Shown: positions 49,199 to 58,995, counted from the first letter of the stretch. The stretch: 64,000 bases of DNA from Paraferrimonas sedimenticola (GCF_002282855.1 NZ_NRIR01000004.1:248001-312000); one strand, 5' to 3'. A program made the numbers and translations. Notes: a model not told the origin generated them from the sequence alone.

Positions 49199-50128
49199 AT
49201 GTCATCCGCAATGCCAAAGGAAATCCGCTACCTGTACATGGCCGCCGCCGGCAACGTGCTTATCGGTATAGTCGGCATCAGTGTATTTATGGTCAGCGAG
49301 TCAGAAGCTATTCTACTCGACGGCCTTTTTAACCTGACTTACGCAGTCACCGGTTTGTTTGCCGTGCGGATTGCCTGGCTGTTAAGCCTAGGGGATAGCG
49401 CCGAGTGGCCCCTGGGCTATAACTTCTTTGAGCCGCTCGTTAACGGCGTCAAAGGCATGTTAGTGCTGGGCGTTTCTGTGATGGCGCTTATTGGCTCCGT
49501 AGAGGCGTTAATTGCCGGCGGGCGTAACATCGATGCCGGCATGGCAGTCAGTTATGGCGTGTTTGCCTCGGCAGTCTGCTGGGGGATGGCCTGGTTTGTT
49601 CACCGCGGCGCCAAGGCCACCGACAGCCCCTTGTTAATTGCCGATGCAGAAAACTGGTTAGTAAATGCAGCCATTTCCTCCTGTGTATTGTTGGCCTTTG
49701 GCGGCATTTTTCTACTCAAGGCCTTAGAGCTCGAGCACCTTACACCTTATGTTGACCCCCTAGTTGTACTAATCGTGGTGCTACTGTCTATATCAGTACC
49801 TGTGCGCATGGCATGGAATGCGCTAATGAGCCTGTTAAATCGCGCGCCGAATCAAGCGACGATGGAGGCGGTCACTGCAAGCATAGATACAGTGCTGAAT
49901 GAGGTACCGCTGCAAAGCCGATTTGTTCGCATGATCCAACCGGGTCGACAGCGCTTGGTGGGAGTGTATTTGGTGTTTGAGCCTAACCAGGCAAATATGG
50001 GGCTGGCTGAGCAAGACGCCCTACGCCAAAAAATTCACGACAAACTGACCGGCGAATACCCAGCCACCACGGTGGATGTGATTTTCACTCAAGACAAGCA
50101 GTGGGCCGAGCACACCGGTATCACTTAA
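49199..50128 (+). CDS. Cation diffusion facilitator-like transporter with altered metal ligands
   Basis: This 309-residue protein has six hydrophobic helices and a cytosolic C-terminal domain (about 215-309), the cation diffusion facilitator plan. In typical zinc members helix 2 has DxxxD and helix 5 HxxxD. Here helix 2 reads DGLFN (Asp41, Asn45) and helix 5 reads NWLVN (Asn152, Asn156), so three of four site-A ligands are replaced. It may carry another ion or have changed function. GGAG stands 5 bases before the ATG and a terminator follows, so it is a single transcript. Confidence 0.82.
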   Translation: MSSAMPKEIRYLYMAAAGNVLIGIVGISVFMVSESEAILLDGLFNLTYAVTGLFAVRIAWLLSLGDSAEWPLGYNFFEPLVNGVKGMLVLGVSVMALIGSVEALIAGGRNIDAGMAVSYGVFASAVCWGMAWFVHRGAKATDSPLLIADAENWLVNAAISSCVLLAFGGIFLLKALELEHLTPYVDPLVVLIVVLLSISVPVRMAWNALMSLLNRAPNQATMEAVTASIDTVLNEVPLQSRFVRMIQPGRQRLVGVYLVFEPNQANMGLAEQDALRQKIHDKLTGEYPATTVDVIFTQDKQWAEHTGIT

Positions 50129-50150
50129 AAATTAGGCAAGGATTGGAATT

Positions 50151-50175
50151 AAGGGGCCATCGCGCCCCTTTTTTT
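50151..50175 (+). terminator. Intrinsic terminator of the CDF-like gene
   Basis: AAGGGGC-CATC-GCGCCCCTT followed by seven T lies 25 bp past the stop codon. The remaining 75 bp before the next start probably hold the promoter of the dicarboxylate carrier; I see no clear box. Confidence 0.9.
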
Positions 50176-50251
50176 GCGGTTTGTCACACATAAATTCAAA
50201 TTCAAGATTGCTAAAGTGGCGCCTTTCAAAAATTAGCGCTGGAGTTTTGGT

Positions 50252-51553
50252 GTGATTGTTGTCGAACTCGCCGTACTACTCTTCTTTATCTACTTGGGCT
50301 CGCGCCTAGGCAGCATAGGTATTGGACTTGCCGGTGGTGCCGGTGTGTTGGTACTCACTTTAGGACTGGGCATGACCCCAGGCCACATTCCAATCGATGT
50401 CATTCTGATCATCATGTCGGTGATTGCCGCTATCGCTGCAATGCAAATGGCCGGCGGCATGGACTATCTGGTCTACTTAGCTCAGCGTTTACTGCGCAAG
50501 CACCCCAAATACATCACCGTACTCGGGCCACTAGTGACCTATAGCATGACCCTAATGGCCGGCACCGGACACACGGCTTTTTCTACTCTGCCAGTGATTG
50601 CCGAAGTGGCCAAGGAACAAGGCATTCGCCCATCGCGCCCATTGAGTATTTCCGTGGTCGCCTCGCAAGTAGCGATTACCGCATCGCCAATATCGGCTGC
50701 CGTCGTGTTCTTTAGTGGCATCCTTGAGCCGCTGGGTGTGAGCTACATTGAGCTACTCATGATCAGCATTCCAGCATCGCTGTTTGCGGTATTAATCGCC
50801 GCGCTAGTGACTAACTTCTTGGGCTTAGAATTGAGCAAAGACCCAATCTACCAAGAGCGTTTAGCCGCTGGCTTGGTCAGTTCGGCAAGTCGCGAATCTC
50901 AGCAAGTGAAACCCGGCGCCAAGCGCAGTGTGGCCATTTTCTTGATGGGTATTTTGTTAGTGGTCGCTTATGCCACCGCCATCTCAGACAAAGTCGGTCT
51001 AATCAGCGACCCAATCCTGAGCCGAGACCAAGCCATCATGTGCTTTATGCTGTCGATTGCGACCCTAATTAGCTTGGTCTGCCGTTTTGATGTCGCCCAA
51101 ATCACCAATGCCGCCACCTTTAAGTCTGGCATGAGCGCCTGCGTGTGTGTATTGGGTGTGGCTTGGCTTGGCGATACCTTTGTGTCCAACCACCTGAGTG
51201 ACATTCAGGCTCTGTCAGGCGATGTGTTGAGCGATTATCCATGGATGCTGGCGGTAGTGATGTTCTTTGCCTCGATGTTGCTTTACTCACAAGCAGCCAC
51301 CACCAAAGCCTTGATGCCGGCAGCCTTAGCCATGGGCGTTGACCCAGTCGCCGCGATTGCCGCCTTTGCGGCGGTGTCAGCCTTGTTTGTGTTGCCGACT
51401 TACCCAACCCTAATCGCCGCAGTCGAGATGGACGATACCGGCAGCACCCGCATTGGTCGCTGGGTATTCAATCATCCGTTTGTGATTCCAGGACTACTTA
51501 CCATAGTGTTGGCGGTCGCCTTTGGTTTCGCGATTGGACCTCTGGTTGTTTAA
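50252..51553 (+). CDS. dcuA: Anaerobic C4-dicarboxylate transporter (Dcu family, DcuA-like)
   Basis: This 433-residue carrier equals E. coli DcuA in length and shows its landmarks: the start VVELAVLLFFIYLGSRLG, AAMQMAGGMDYLVYLA (about 62-77), PVIAEVAKEQGIRPSRPLS (about 112-130), FKSGMSACVCVLGVAWLGDT and YSQAATTKALMPAALA. Dcu carriers exchange fumarate or aspartate for succinate. The start is GTG at 50252. It stands just upstream of the nap genes, separated by a terminator, and fits the window's anaerobic lifestyle. Confidence 0.92.
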   Translation: MIVVELAVLLFFIYLGSRLGSIGIGLAGGAGVLVLTLGLGMTPGHIPIDVILIIMSVIAAIAAMQMAGGMDYLVYLAQRLLRKHPKYITVLGPLVTYSMTLMAGTGHTAFSTLPVIAEVAKEQGIRPSRPLSISVVASQVAITASPISAAVVFFSGILEPLGVSYIELLMISIPASLFAVLIAALVTNFLGLELSKDPIYQERLAAGLVSSASRESQQVKPGAKRSVAIFLMGILLVVAYATAISDKVGLISDPILSRDQAIMCFMLSIATLISLVCRFDVAQITNAATFKSGMSACVCVLGVAWLGDTFVSNHLSDIQALSGDVLSDYPWMLAVVMFFASMLLYSQAATTKALMPAALAMGVDPVAAIAAFAAVSALFVLPTYPTLIAAVEMDDTGSTRIGRWVFNHPFVIPGLLTIVLAVAFGFAIGPLVV

Positions 51554-51617
51554 TGGCAATGTTGAGCTAGCCTGCATACTGGTTTAACCGCCATACGGGT
51601 TAAACCCCAGGTTCTAC

Positions 51618-51663
51618 AAAAAACGCGCCCACTTTTTGCAGCAGCAAAAGGGCGCGTTTTTTT
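51618..51663 (+). terminator. Intrinsic terminator of the dcu gene
   Basis: AAACGCGCCC-ACTTTTTGC-AGCA-GCAAAAGGGCGCGTTT followed by a T run forms a long strong hairpin about 65 bp past the dcu stop. It isolates the nap genes from dcu transcription. Confidence 0.93.
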
Positions 51664-51777
51664 GTGCCTGAGCTTGGCGTCCTACTCGCCTCTGGTCAAT
51701 GTTTGACCAACAGCTTTTCCCCCTCGTCCTTCAAGACTCATACCCCCATGAAAAGTTAAAAAAACTTTTCCAATTTG

Positions 51778-51791
51778 TTGATCTCGATCAA
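51778..51791. promoter_or_regulatory. FNR box in the nap promoter
   Basis: TTGATCTCGATCAA matches the FNR consensus TTGAT-N4-ATCAA at all ten fixed positions. Its centre is about 227 bp before the napA ATG. At the usual activating distance of -41.5 the transcript would start near 51826, just past TATACC (51819-51824), leaving a leader of about 185 bases. A near-palindrome GGAGGTATACCCCC (51814-51827) and a TACCCCC at 51741 resemble imperfect NarP/NarL heptamers. The rest of 51664-52010 shows no gene I can support. Confidence 0.85.
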
Positions 51792-52010
51792 GAGCTGATA
51801 AGAACGCCACTTTGGAGGTATACCCCCCATTTTTCGACAGGTGTAAAACGAAACGTGAGAAACATCACGGCTTTACAAAGATTTTTAATTAGCCAAGACT
51901 AAACTTAGGTTAACCAGAAGTAAACGGTTTGGACGCCCTTTTGGATCAACTGACTTTGCCCGTACACGCGAGTGTGTCGAGGCAGTAATTTCTCATCATG
52001 AGGAAACAAT

Positions 52011-54500
52011 ATGAAAATGGACCGACGACAGTTCATGAAAGCCAATGCAGTGAGTGCGGCGGCGTCTCTTGCAGGGATCTCATTACCTTCATCCGCAACC
52101 AACCTGATCACCTCCTCGGAAGACACTCGAGTGACTTGGGACAAAGCCCCTTGTCGCTTTTGTGGTACCGGGTGTTCGGTGCTAGTAGGTACTAAGAATG
52201 GCCAGGTGGTTGCCACTCAAGGTGACCCAGAGTCACCAGTTAACCGTGGCCTTAACTGTATCAAGGGCTACTTCCTATCCAAGGTGATGTACGGCGAAGA
52301 TCGACTGACTCGACCTTTGCTGCGCATGAAAGACGGCAAATTCGACAAGAATGGCGAGTTCACCCCAATTAGTTGGGACCAAGCCTTCGATATTATGGCT
52401 GAAAAGTGGAAAGCCAGCCTCAAGGCGAAGGGGCCAACCTCTGTAGGTATGTTTGGCTCAGGTCAATGGACCGTGTACGAGGGCTACGCCGCTTCTAAAC
52501 TACACAAAGCCGGTTTTAGAACCAACAATATCGACCCGAATGCTCGCCACTGTATGGCATCGGCTGTGGGTGGTTTTATGCGCGCCTTTGGTATCGATGA
52601 GCCCATGGGTTGCTACGACGATATGGAAGCAGCAGACGCTTTTGTATTGTGGGGCTCAAACATGGCTGAGATGCACCCAATTCTTTGGACGCGCATCACC
52701 GACCGTCGATTATCCGCGCCGCACGTAAAAGTTCACGTGCTATCCACCTTTGAGCATCGCAGCTTTGAGCTGGCCGATAACGGCATGGTATTCACACCGC
52801 AAAGCGACTTGGCGATCCTCAACTACATCGCCCACTACATCATCGAAAACGACAAGGTGAACTGGGACTTCGTCAACAAGCACACCCATTTCAAACGCGG
52901 CACAACCGACATTGGATACGGTTTGCGTCCTGAGCATCCGCTGCAGAAGAAGGCGAAAAACCCGGATTCTGGCGCGGTGAGCGACATGACTTTTGACGAG
53001 TATCGCGAGTTCTTAAAAGACTACAACCTAGAGAGTGTGGCCAAGCTCTCAGGCGTGCCCGAAAAGAACCTGATAGCACTGGCAGAAACCTATGCCGACC
53101 CGAAAACCAAGGTCACTTCGTTCTGGACTATGGGCTTTAACCAACACACTCGTGGTGTTTGGGCCAACAACTCTGTGTACAACATTCACCTGCTGACCGG
53201 GAAGATTTCGCAGCCGGGCAACAGTCCGTTCTCTCTAACCGGACAACCGTCAGCTTGTGGTACCGCTCGCGAAGTGGGCACTTTCTCCCACCGCTTGCCT
53301 GCAGACATGGTAGTGACTAACCCGAAACACCGCGCAACGGCTGAGAAGATTTGGAAACTGCCCCACGCCACCATTCCGCCTAAGCCTGGCTACCACGCCG
53401 TACTGCAAAACCGCATGCTCAAAGACGGTAAGCTCAACTGCTACTGGGTCATGTGTAACAACAACATGCAGGCGGCGCCAAACCTCAACGAAGAAGGCCT
53501 GCCAGGGTATCGCAACCCCGACAACTTTATTGTGGTGTCAGACCCCTACCCAACCGTGACCGCTCAAGCGGCCGACTTGATTTTGCCCACCGCTATGTGG
53601 GTAGAGAAAGCGGGTGCCTATGGTAATGCCGAGCGTCGCACCCAGTTGTGGCATCAACAAGTGTCAGCGCCGGGCGATGCCAAATCGGATTTGTGGCAGC
53701 TACTGGAGTTTTCTAAGCGCTTCCAAATCGAAGACGTATGGCCCGAAGAGCTGGTGATGAAAATGCCAGAGTATCGCGGTAAGTCTTTGTACGAAGTCCT
53801 GTATCGCAACGGGCAAATCGACAAGTATCCGATTGAAGAGGTGAACACTGAGCTTAACGACGAAGCCAAGCACTTTGGTTTCTACATTCAAAAAGGCTTG
53901 TTTGAAGAGTACGCCGAATTTGGACGCGGCCACGGCCACGACTTGGCCCCATTTGAGCGCTACCACAGCGAGCGCGGTTTGCGCTGGCCGGTAGTGGATG
54001 GCAAAGAGACTCTATGGCGCTTTAGAGAAGGCTCAGATCCATACGTCAAAAAAGGCAAAGGATTTGAGTTCTATGGCAAGCCAGATGGCAAAGCCTGGAT
54101 TATTGCCACTCCGTACGAAGCGCCACCTGAGGTGCCAGATGCCGAGTACGATTTATGGCTGTCTACCGGTCGCGTACTGGAGCATTGGCACTCAGGCACC
54201 ATGACCCGCCGCGTTCCAGAGCTATATCGCGCTTTCCCGGATGCGGTTATCTACATTCATCCGCAAGACGCGCAAGATCGCGGCTTAAAACGCGGTGACG
54301 AGGTGCTTGTGAGCAGCCGACGCGGCGAGCTCAAAAGCCGCATCGAGACCCGTGGGCGCAACCGACCACCAAAAGGGCTGGTATTCATGCCTTGGTTTGA
54401 CGCCAAGCAGTTAACCAACAAGCTGACCCTAGATGCCACTGATCCGCTCTCCAAAGAGACGGACTTTAAGAAGTGTGCGGTGAAGATCAGCAAAGCCTAA
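52011..54500 (+). CDS. napA: Periplasmic nitrate reductase catalytic subunit
   Basis: NapA reduces nitrate to nitrite in the periplasm with a molybdenum bis-MGD cofactor and one [4Fe-4S] cluster. The 829-residue protein has a Tat signal (DRRQFMKAN near 4-12), the cluster cysteines Cys48, Cys51, Cys55 and Cys83, and the Mo-ligand cysteine in ARHCMAS (Cys181). The length matches NapA (about 829). AGGA precedes the ATG. No napD, napE or napF is present next to it, so the signal-binding chaperone NapD must be encoded elsewhere or replaced. Confidence 0.97.
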   Translation: MKMDRRQFMKANAVSAAASLAGISLPSSATNLITSSEDTRVTWDKAPCRFCGTGCSVLVGTKNGQVVATQGDPESPVNRGLNCIKGYFLSKVMYGEDRLTRPLLRMKDGKFDKNGEFTPISWDQAFDIMAEKWKASLKAKGPTSVGMFGSGQWTVYEGYAASKLHKAGFRTNNIDPNARHCMASAVGGFMRAFGIDEPMGCYDDMEAADAFVLWGSNMAEMHPILWTRITDRRLSAPHVKVHVLSTFEHRSFELADNGMVFTPQSDLAILNYIAHYIIENDKVNWDFVNKHTHFKRGTTDIGYGLRPEHPLQKKAKNPDSGAVSDMTFDEYREFLKDYNLESVAKLSGVPEKNLIALAETYADPKTKVTSFWTMGFNQHTRGVWANNSVYNIHLLTGKISQPGNSPFSLTGQPSACGTAREVGTFSHRLPADMVVTNPKHRATAEKIWKLPHATIPPKPGYHAVLQNRMLKDGKLNCYWVMCNNNMQAAPNLNEEGLPGYRNPDNFIVVSDPYPTVTAQAADLILPTAMWVEKAGAYGNAERRTQLWHQQVSAPGDAKSDLWQLLEFSKRFQIEDVWPEELVMKMPEYRGKSLYEVLYRNGQIDKYPIEEVNTELNDEAKHFGFYIQKGLFEEYAEFGRGHGHDLAPFERYHSERGLRWPVVDGKETLWRFREGSDPYVKKGKGFEFYGKPDGKAWIIATPYEAPPEVPDAEYDLWLSTGRVLEHWHSGTMTRRVPELYRAFPDAVIYIHPQDAQDRGLKRGDEVLVSSRRGELKSRIETRGRNRPPKGLVFMPWFDAKQLTNKLTLDATDPLSKETDFKKCAVKISKA

Positions 54501-54565
54501 CTGCCCTGCCGCCAAGGGCACTTGGCGGCAATACTAAACGCCCTAACGGTGGAAGGAGAAAATCA

Positions 54566-55018
54566 ATGAAACCATCCGTTTTAACCCTAGTGGCACTGGT
54601 TAGTTTGACCCTTGGCGCAGTTCAAGTGTCTCAAGCAAATACCGGCGGCGTGAAGTCGCTTCGAGGTGACACCGAGTTAAGTTCTCAAGACGCAGCGGAC
54701 GCGCTTAAAGGGCCTGTTGACCAGGACAAGCCTTACGCCAGTGACTATGTGTTTCAGCCGCCGCTGATCCCACACAAAATTCGTCACTATGAAATGAGCC
54801 TGAACGCCAACAAATGCTTGGCCTGTCACAGCTGGAAAAACGCTCGCGATAGCGGTGCCACCAAAATCAGCGTGACCCATTACCAAGCGCGTGATGGCGA
54901 GGTGCTCGCGGACGTCAGTCCACGTCGCTACTTCTGTTTGCAATGTCATGTGCCGCAAGTGGACGCAGAACCCATTGTTAACAACACCTTTGAGCGAGTG
55001 GAATCGCTCCGCCAGTAG
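54566..55018 (+). CDS. napB: Periplasmic nitrate reductase diheme cytochrome c
   Basis: This 150-residue electron-transfer subunit has a Sec signal (cleavage after VSQA, about residue 24) and two heme-c sites, CLACH (84-88) and CLQCH (124-128), with distal histidines IPHKIRHYE upstream. I choose the ATG at 54566, which has AAGGAG 8 bases upstream, over the open frame that begins inside napA. It delivers electrons from NapC to NapA. It is 65 bp after napA and 19 bp before napC. Confidence 0.96.
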   Translation: MKPSVLTLVALVSLTLGAVQVSQANTGGVKSLRGDTELSSQDAADALKGPVDQDKPYASDYVFQPPLIPHKIRHYEMSLNANKCLACHSWKNARDSGATKISVTHYQARDGEVLADVSPRRYFCLQCHVPQVDAEPIVNNTFERVESLRQ

Positions 55019-55037
55019 CCGTTAATTGAGGTTAACT

Positions 55038-55613
55038 ATGAAATTCATAAAAAACTTCTGGCAAAGACTCAAAACGCCTAGCAAGGTCGCCGTTGGCGCC
55101 GTGTTAGGCATGGGCTTTGTCGGCGGCATCCTGTTTTGGGGTGCCTTTAACACTGGCATGGAAGCTACCAATACTGAAGCTTTCTGCAGCGGCTGCCACC
55201 AGCCAATTGTAGAGGAGATTCAGGAGACCATTCATTGGTCTAACCGCTCCGGTGTTCGCGCCATTTGTTCCGATTGTCACGTGCCTCACGATTGGACTGG
55301 TAAAATTGTTCGAAAAGTACAGGCCAGTAAAGAGCTAGTGGCCTTTGCGATGGGCACCATTAGTACCAAGGAAAAGTTCTACGCACGCCGCAAACATTTG
55401 GCGGAAAGGGAATGGCAACGACTGAAAGAGAACGACTCTCGTGAGTGTCGTAACTGTCACGAGTTCGACTTTATGGACTTTTCTGAGCAAGGCCCACGCA
55501 GTGTCAAAATGCACTCCACCGCGTTAGCCGATGGCGATGCGACCTGTGTGGATTGTCACAAAGGTATCGCCCACAAACTGCCTGACATGAAAGATGTCGA
55601 AGGCTGGCAATAA
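55038..55613 (+). CDS. napC: Tetraheme quinol dehydrogenase NapC
   Basis: This 191-residue NapC/NirT protein has an uncleaved N-terminal membrane helix (about 17-38) and four heme-c motifs: CSGCH (50-54), CSDCH (77-81), CRNCH (137-141) and CVDCH (170-174). It oxidises quinol and passes electrons to NapB. I choose the ATG at 55038 with GAGG 7 bases upstream; a TTG four codons earlier is less likely. Because NapGH is absent, NapC should be the sole electron entry for this Nap system. Confidence 0.96.
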   Translation: MKFIKNFWQRLKTPSKVAVGAVLGMGFVGGILFWGAFNTGMEATNTEAFCSGCHQPIVEEIQETIHWSNRSGVRAICSDCHVPHDWTGKIVRKVQASKELVAFAMGTISTKEKFYARRKHLAEREWQRLKENDSRECRNCHEFDFMDFSEQGPRSVKMHSTALADGDATCVDCHKGIAHKLPDMKDVEGWQ

Positions 55614-55628
55614 CCAAAAAGGAGCCCT

Positions 55629-55754
55629 ATGAGCACTCTAGAATCCGTCATCTGGCATGTCCTTGGTTACGCCGCCATGCCTACCATATTCATTGTTGGC
55701 TTTATCGGTGTTGCCGTTGTGTCTCTTTGGATATTGAATCGCTGGGAAAACTAA
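55629..55754 (+). CDS. TIGR02808-like one-helix membrane peptide in the nap operon
   Basis: This 41-residue ORF has a strong ribosome-binding site (AAGGAGCCCT before ATG), 15 bp after the napC stop and just before the operon's terminator. The translation has a polar start (STLESVIWHVLGYAAM), one membrane helix (about 19-36) and a short WxLNRWEN end. I recall the TIGR02808 family as peptides of about 45 residues found near nap genes in Vibrio and relatives, and this matches in size, position and sequence style. The function is unknown; a small stabiliser of the NapC complex is conceivable. Confidence 0.82.
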   Translation: MSTLESVIWHVLGYAAMPTIFIVGFIGVAVVSLWILNRWEN

Positions 55755-55770
55755 CTTCCCACTAGAAGAG

Positions 55771-55799
55771 CGGCGAGACTCAGGTCTCGCCGTTTTTTT
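55771..55799 (+). terminator. Intrinsic terminator of the nap operon
   Basis: CGGCGAGAC-TCAG-GTCTCGCCG followed by seven T lies 16 bp after the last small ORF and closes napABC. The convergent parvulin gene ends just beyond. Confidence 0.95.
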
Positions 55800-55822
55800 G
55801 TGTGAGTTCGAATCTCAGTCAA

Positions 55823-56101
55823 TTAGGTGCGATACAGCACTTTTACTATGTGCCAGCCAAAGCGGGTTTTCACCAGATGAGGGGTGATGAGTTCGCCGCT
55901 AAACGCCACTTTATCGAATTGAGGCACCATCTGCCCCTTCTTGAACTCACCCAGATCGCCGCCTTTCTTACCCGACGGACAGGTGGAGAATTTTTTGGCC
56001 AGATTTTGAAACTTAGCCCCTTTGTTGAGCTGAGCCATTAAATCTTCAGCCTGAGATCTGTGCTTGACCAAAATATGCAAAGCGTGTGCGGTACGAGCCA
56101 T
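55823..56101 (-). CDS. ppiC: Parvulin-type peptidyl-prolyl isomerase (PpiC-like)
   Basis: This 92-residue single-domain parvulin begins [14 protein letters not shown] and carries the conserved [27 protein letters not shown] and FGWHIVKV segments (in parts). E. coli PpiC is 93 residues. I choose the ATG at 56101; the longer frame adds 24 residues without family likeness. No signal peptide, so it acts in the cytosol. It ends 24 bp from the nap terminator. Confidence 0.93.
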   Translation of the reverse strand: MARTAHALHILVKHRSQAEDLMAQLNKGAKFQNLAKKFSTCPSGKKGGDLGEFKKGQMVPQFDKVAFSGELITPHLVKTRFGWHIVKVLYRT

Positions 56102-56271
56102 GGGCTTACTTCTGTTGGGTTGGTTTTGGCGCATTATAGTCAAATTCTTCGCCGCTGCGGATATCTGTTTCACAGGCTCATCAACTATCAGCTTATCTGA
56201 TGGATAGTAACTTTGAAGTATTAGCTATTTGTGGATAATTACCACATTCATTCACTCAGAGCCGTTGAAGT

Positions 56272-57639
56272 ATGTCCGCAACCATTTCCATCGATGCCAA
56301 TCAGTCCCTGACCCGCCAATTTTGGAAGAACGCCATGCCGGCGATTGTCGCCATGTTGGTCAGCGGCATCTATGTCATAACCGACGGTATATTCATCGGT
56401 CAATACGTGGGTCACCAAGGCTTAGCTGCGGTGAACATGGCTTACCCTGTGCTTAGCCTGCTGTTTGGCATCGGCTTGATGGTGGGCATGGGTGCCGGTG
56501 CTGTGGTTTCAATTTTTCGCGGCGAAAACCAAGCGCTAAAAGCGGCCCACGGAGTAGTCAGTGCTTTCGCTTTGATCTTTGGTTGTGGCGCTATCGCTAC
56601 AGCGGCCTTGTACTTTGGCGCCGAGCCAGTGATTGGGCTTCAAGGCGGCAACGGCGACACCATGGCGATGGCCATCGATTATTTGGCTGTGTTCGCGCTA
56701 TTTTCTATCGCGCCGATTGCTGCCACGGCGATCCCGATGTTGATCCGCAACGATGACAGCCCAACCCTAGCGACTGTCATCATGGTCACGGGCGCCTTGC
56801 TAAACATTGGCCTGAACGCGCTATTCGTTGTTTGGTTAGGCTGGGGCTTAGAGGGAGCGGCGATTGCGACCGTCATTGCCAACCTGTTGGTACTGCTTAG
56901 CGGTGTTTACTATTACCTTTCTAAACACGCCAGTATTCGCCTGACTCGCGACAACTTTGCGATCAAGCCAAATCTAATGCTCAGAAGCCTAGTACTAGGC
57001 AGTTCGCTACTGGTGATGCACCTGTACGGTGGCTTTGTGGTTGCTCTGCACAACGGGCTATTTATGGAGTACTCGGGCATCGCCGCGGTCAGCGCTTATG
57101 CTGTGGTGGGCTACATGATGACCCTTTACTATTTGTTCTCCCAAGGCGTGGGCGAAGGGGTTCAGCCGCTGGTGAGCTTCTTCCACGGCGCCCAAAAAGC
57201 CAATCCAATCCGCAAATTAGTTTTCCTCGCCGGTAAAGTAGTGTTGTTCAGTGGACTGGTTTGGTACGCACTGCTCAACATAGATCCCGCCTTCGGCATT
57301 GGCTTATTTAACTCGGATACTGACGTTATTCGCAGTGCTAGTTTGGGACTCGCAGTACACCTAAGCGGGATGTTTTTGGACGGTTTGCTGGCCTTGTTCG
57401 CCGTCTACTACATGTCGGTCAACCAAGGTGGGCGCGCGTTGGCCGTGTCCGTTAGCAACATGCTAGTGCAGTTGCCCTTCTTGTACTGGTTGCCTAAATA
57501 CTTTGGCGAAATTGGTATTTGGGCCGCCATGCCAGCATCGAACGTGATTTTGGTGGCTGTGATTGCTCCGCTGTTTTGGCGCGACCTAAAGCGCGCTCAG
57601 CAGCAAGCTCAGCTTTCTCCTCAGTCAGCCGTGATCTGA
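56272..57639 (+). CDS. MATE-family multidrug/sodium antiporter
   Basis: This 455-residue protein has about twelve helices in two similar halves, with the MATE start QFWKNAMPAIVAMLVSGIY, GLAAVNMAYP (about 45-54) and a GIxxAAMPASNV segment near the end. Such carriers export cationic compounds in exchange for Na+ or H+. There is no regulator next to it apart from the convergent two-component genes. Its last 19 bp overlap the end of the response-regulator gene on the opposite strand. Confidence 0.9.
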   Translation: MSATISIDANQSLTRQFWKNAMPAIVAMLVSGIYVITDGIFIGQYVGHQGLAAVNMAYPVLSLLFGIGLMVGMGAGAVVSIFRGENQALKAAHGVVSAFALIFGCGAIATAALYFGAEPVIGLQGGNGDTMAMAIDYLAVFALFSIAPIAATAIPMLIRNDDSPTLATVIMVTGALLNIGLNALFVVWLGWGLEGAAIATVIANLLVLLSGVYYYLSKHASIRLTRDNFAIKPNLMLRSLVLGSSLLVMHLYGGFVVALHNGLFMEYSGIAAVSAYAVVGYMMTLYYLFSQGVGEGVQPLVSFFHGAQKANPIRKLVFLAGKVVLFSGLVWYALLNIDPAFGIGLFNSDTDVIRSASLGLAVHLSGMFLDGLLALFAVYYMSVNQGGRALAVSVSNMLVQLPFLYWLPKYFGEIGIWAAMPASNVILVAVIAPLFWRDLKRAQQQAQLSPQSAVI

Positions 57640-58982
57640 TACTTTTCTAGGCGATACAAAAACGCTTTGTAAGACAGTTTGAGCCAGGCCGCCGCTTTGC
57701 GGCGGTTGCCATGGTTGGCTTGCAAAGCATGGCTTAATGCCTGGCGCTCAAACGCCTGCCAGTCCAACCCTTGCTCGGGAAGCTCCACCTCTGAGGAGGA
57801 TGACTGTCCATCGACTACCGGCTTTAGCGACAATTGCAGTTCTTGCTCGTCGCCGAGTAATACCATGCGTTCGATTAGGTTACCCAACTCACGTACATTG
57901 CCTGGCCAGTGATAATCCAACAACAATCGCTGGGTTTCCTCGCTGAGTTGAGGTGGCTGGCACTGATATTGATGCGCCGCGCGCTCGACAAAGTGCTGCA
58001 CCAATTGGGGAATGTCGCTTTGACGCTGACGCAGTGCCGGTATGCTCAGTGGTACCACGTTGAGTCGATAAAACAGGTCCTCGCGAAACTCCCCCTTGGC
58101 TACCAAGTCCGACAACTGCTTATGGGATGCGGCAATCACTCGAACATCCAACTGACGCTCGGCGTGACTGCCTAAACGAGTAATCACTCCTTCTTGTAAA
58201 AATCTCAGCAGCTTGGTTTGCATCAAAGGGCTGAGTTCAGCCACCTCGTCCAAAAACAAAGTACCGCCATCGGCGGCTTCGACACTGCCAATTTTGGTTT
58301 GAGTGGCGCCGGTATAGGCGCCTTTCTCCGCGCCAAAAAGCTCAGCCTCAGCTAGCGACTCCGGGATGGCACCACAGTTGATCGCCACAAAGGGGGCCTC
58401 AGCGCGCTCGGACAACTGATGCAAAGCCCGTGCGGCCAGCTCTTTACCGGTACCGGATTCACCGTGAATCAACACGGTGGCTTTAGTCGGAGAAACACGA
58501 CGAATTCGCTCAAACATTTGCTGCATGCAAGGGGCATCGCCAACGATCCCCACCATGGCGGTCTGCTTGGATAGCGCCTGACTTAGGTGGTTGTTTTGCA
58601 GACGTAAAGCGGCCGCTTTGGCGGCTTTGTCTAACGCTAACAACAGCTCTTGGCGACCAAAGGGCTTGGCCAGATAATCATCGGCACCGGATTGTATCGC
58701 CTCGACCGCGTGCTCAATCGAACCGTAAGCTGTGGCCACCACAAATCCGAGATGGGGATGCTGTCGACGCACGTAATCCAACAACTCCATGCCGGTCAAT
58801 TGACCCAGCTTCCAGTCGGAAAACACTAAATCGAAACGGCCGCGCTTAAGCTCAACAATCGCAGCCTCCACCGAATCGCAGGCAGTGACTTGGTAACCGG
58901 CCTGTTCGAGCATCTGGCTGATTAAGCCGCGCTGTTCGGCTTCGTCTTCAACCAACAATAGGTTGCAAATTGGTTTTGTCAT
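57621..58982 (-). CDS. NtrC-family sigma-54-dependent response regulator
   Basis: This 453-residue regulator has a receiver domain (about 5-118) with phospho-acceptor Asp56 (SDWKLG) and Lys106 (AKPFG), an AAA+ domain (about 140-375) with Walker A GESGTGKE (174-181) and the sigma-54-contacting loop GAYTGA (221-226, a GAFTGA variant), and a Fis-type helix-turn-helix at the end (GNRRKAAAWLKLSYKAFLYR). It starts 13 bp after the histidine-kinase stop, so the two form an operon. It should activate a sigma-54 promoter; a good candidate stands upstream of the gene at 60712. Confidence 0.94.
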   Translation of the reverse strand: MTKPICNLLLVEDEAEQRGLISQMLEQAGYQVTACDSVEAAIVELKRGRFDLVFSDWKLGQLTGMELLDYVRRQHPHLGFVVATAYGSIEHAVEAIQSGADDYLAKPFGRQELLLALDKAAKAAALRLQNNHLSQALSKQTAMVGIVGDAPCMQQMFERIRRVSPTKATVLIHGESGTGKELAARALHQLSERAEAPFVAINCGAIPESLAEAELFGAEKGAYTGATQTKIGSVEAADGGTLFLDEVAELSPLMQTKLLRFLQEGVITRLGSHAERQLDVRVIAASHKQLSDLVAKGEFREDLFYRLNVVPLSIPALRQRQSDIPQLVQHFVERAAHQYQCQPPQLSEETQRLLLDYHWPGNVRELGNLIERMVLLGDEQELQLSLKPVVDGQSSSSEVELPEQGLDWQAFERQALSHALQANHGNRRKAAAWLKLSYKAFLYRLEKYQITAD

Positions 58983-58995
58983 CCCTTACTCCCGG

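Noticed and set aside
51699-51902. 67-residue frame upstream of napA, considered as napE or napD
   Set aside because: It contains the FNR box and presumed promoter, lacks a ribosome-binding site, and has neither NapD nor NapE features.
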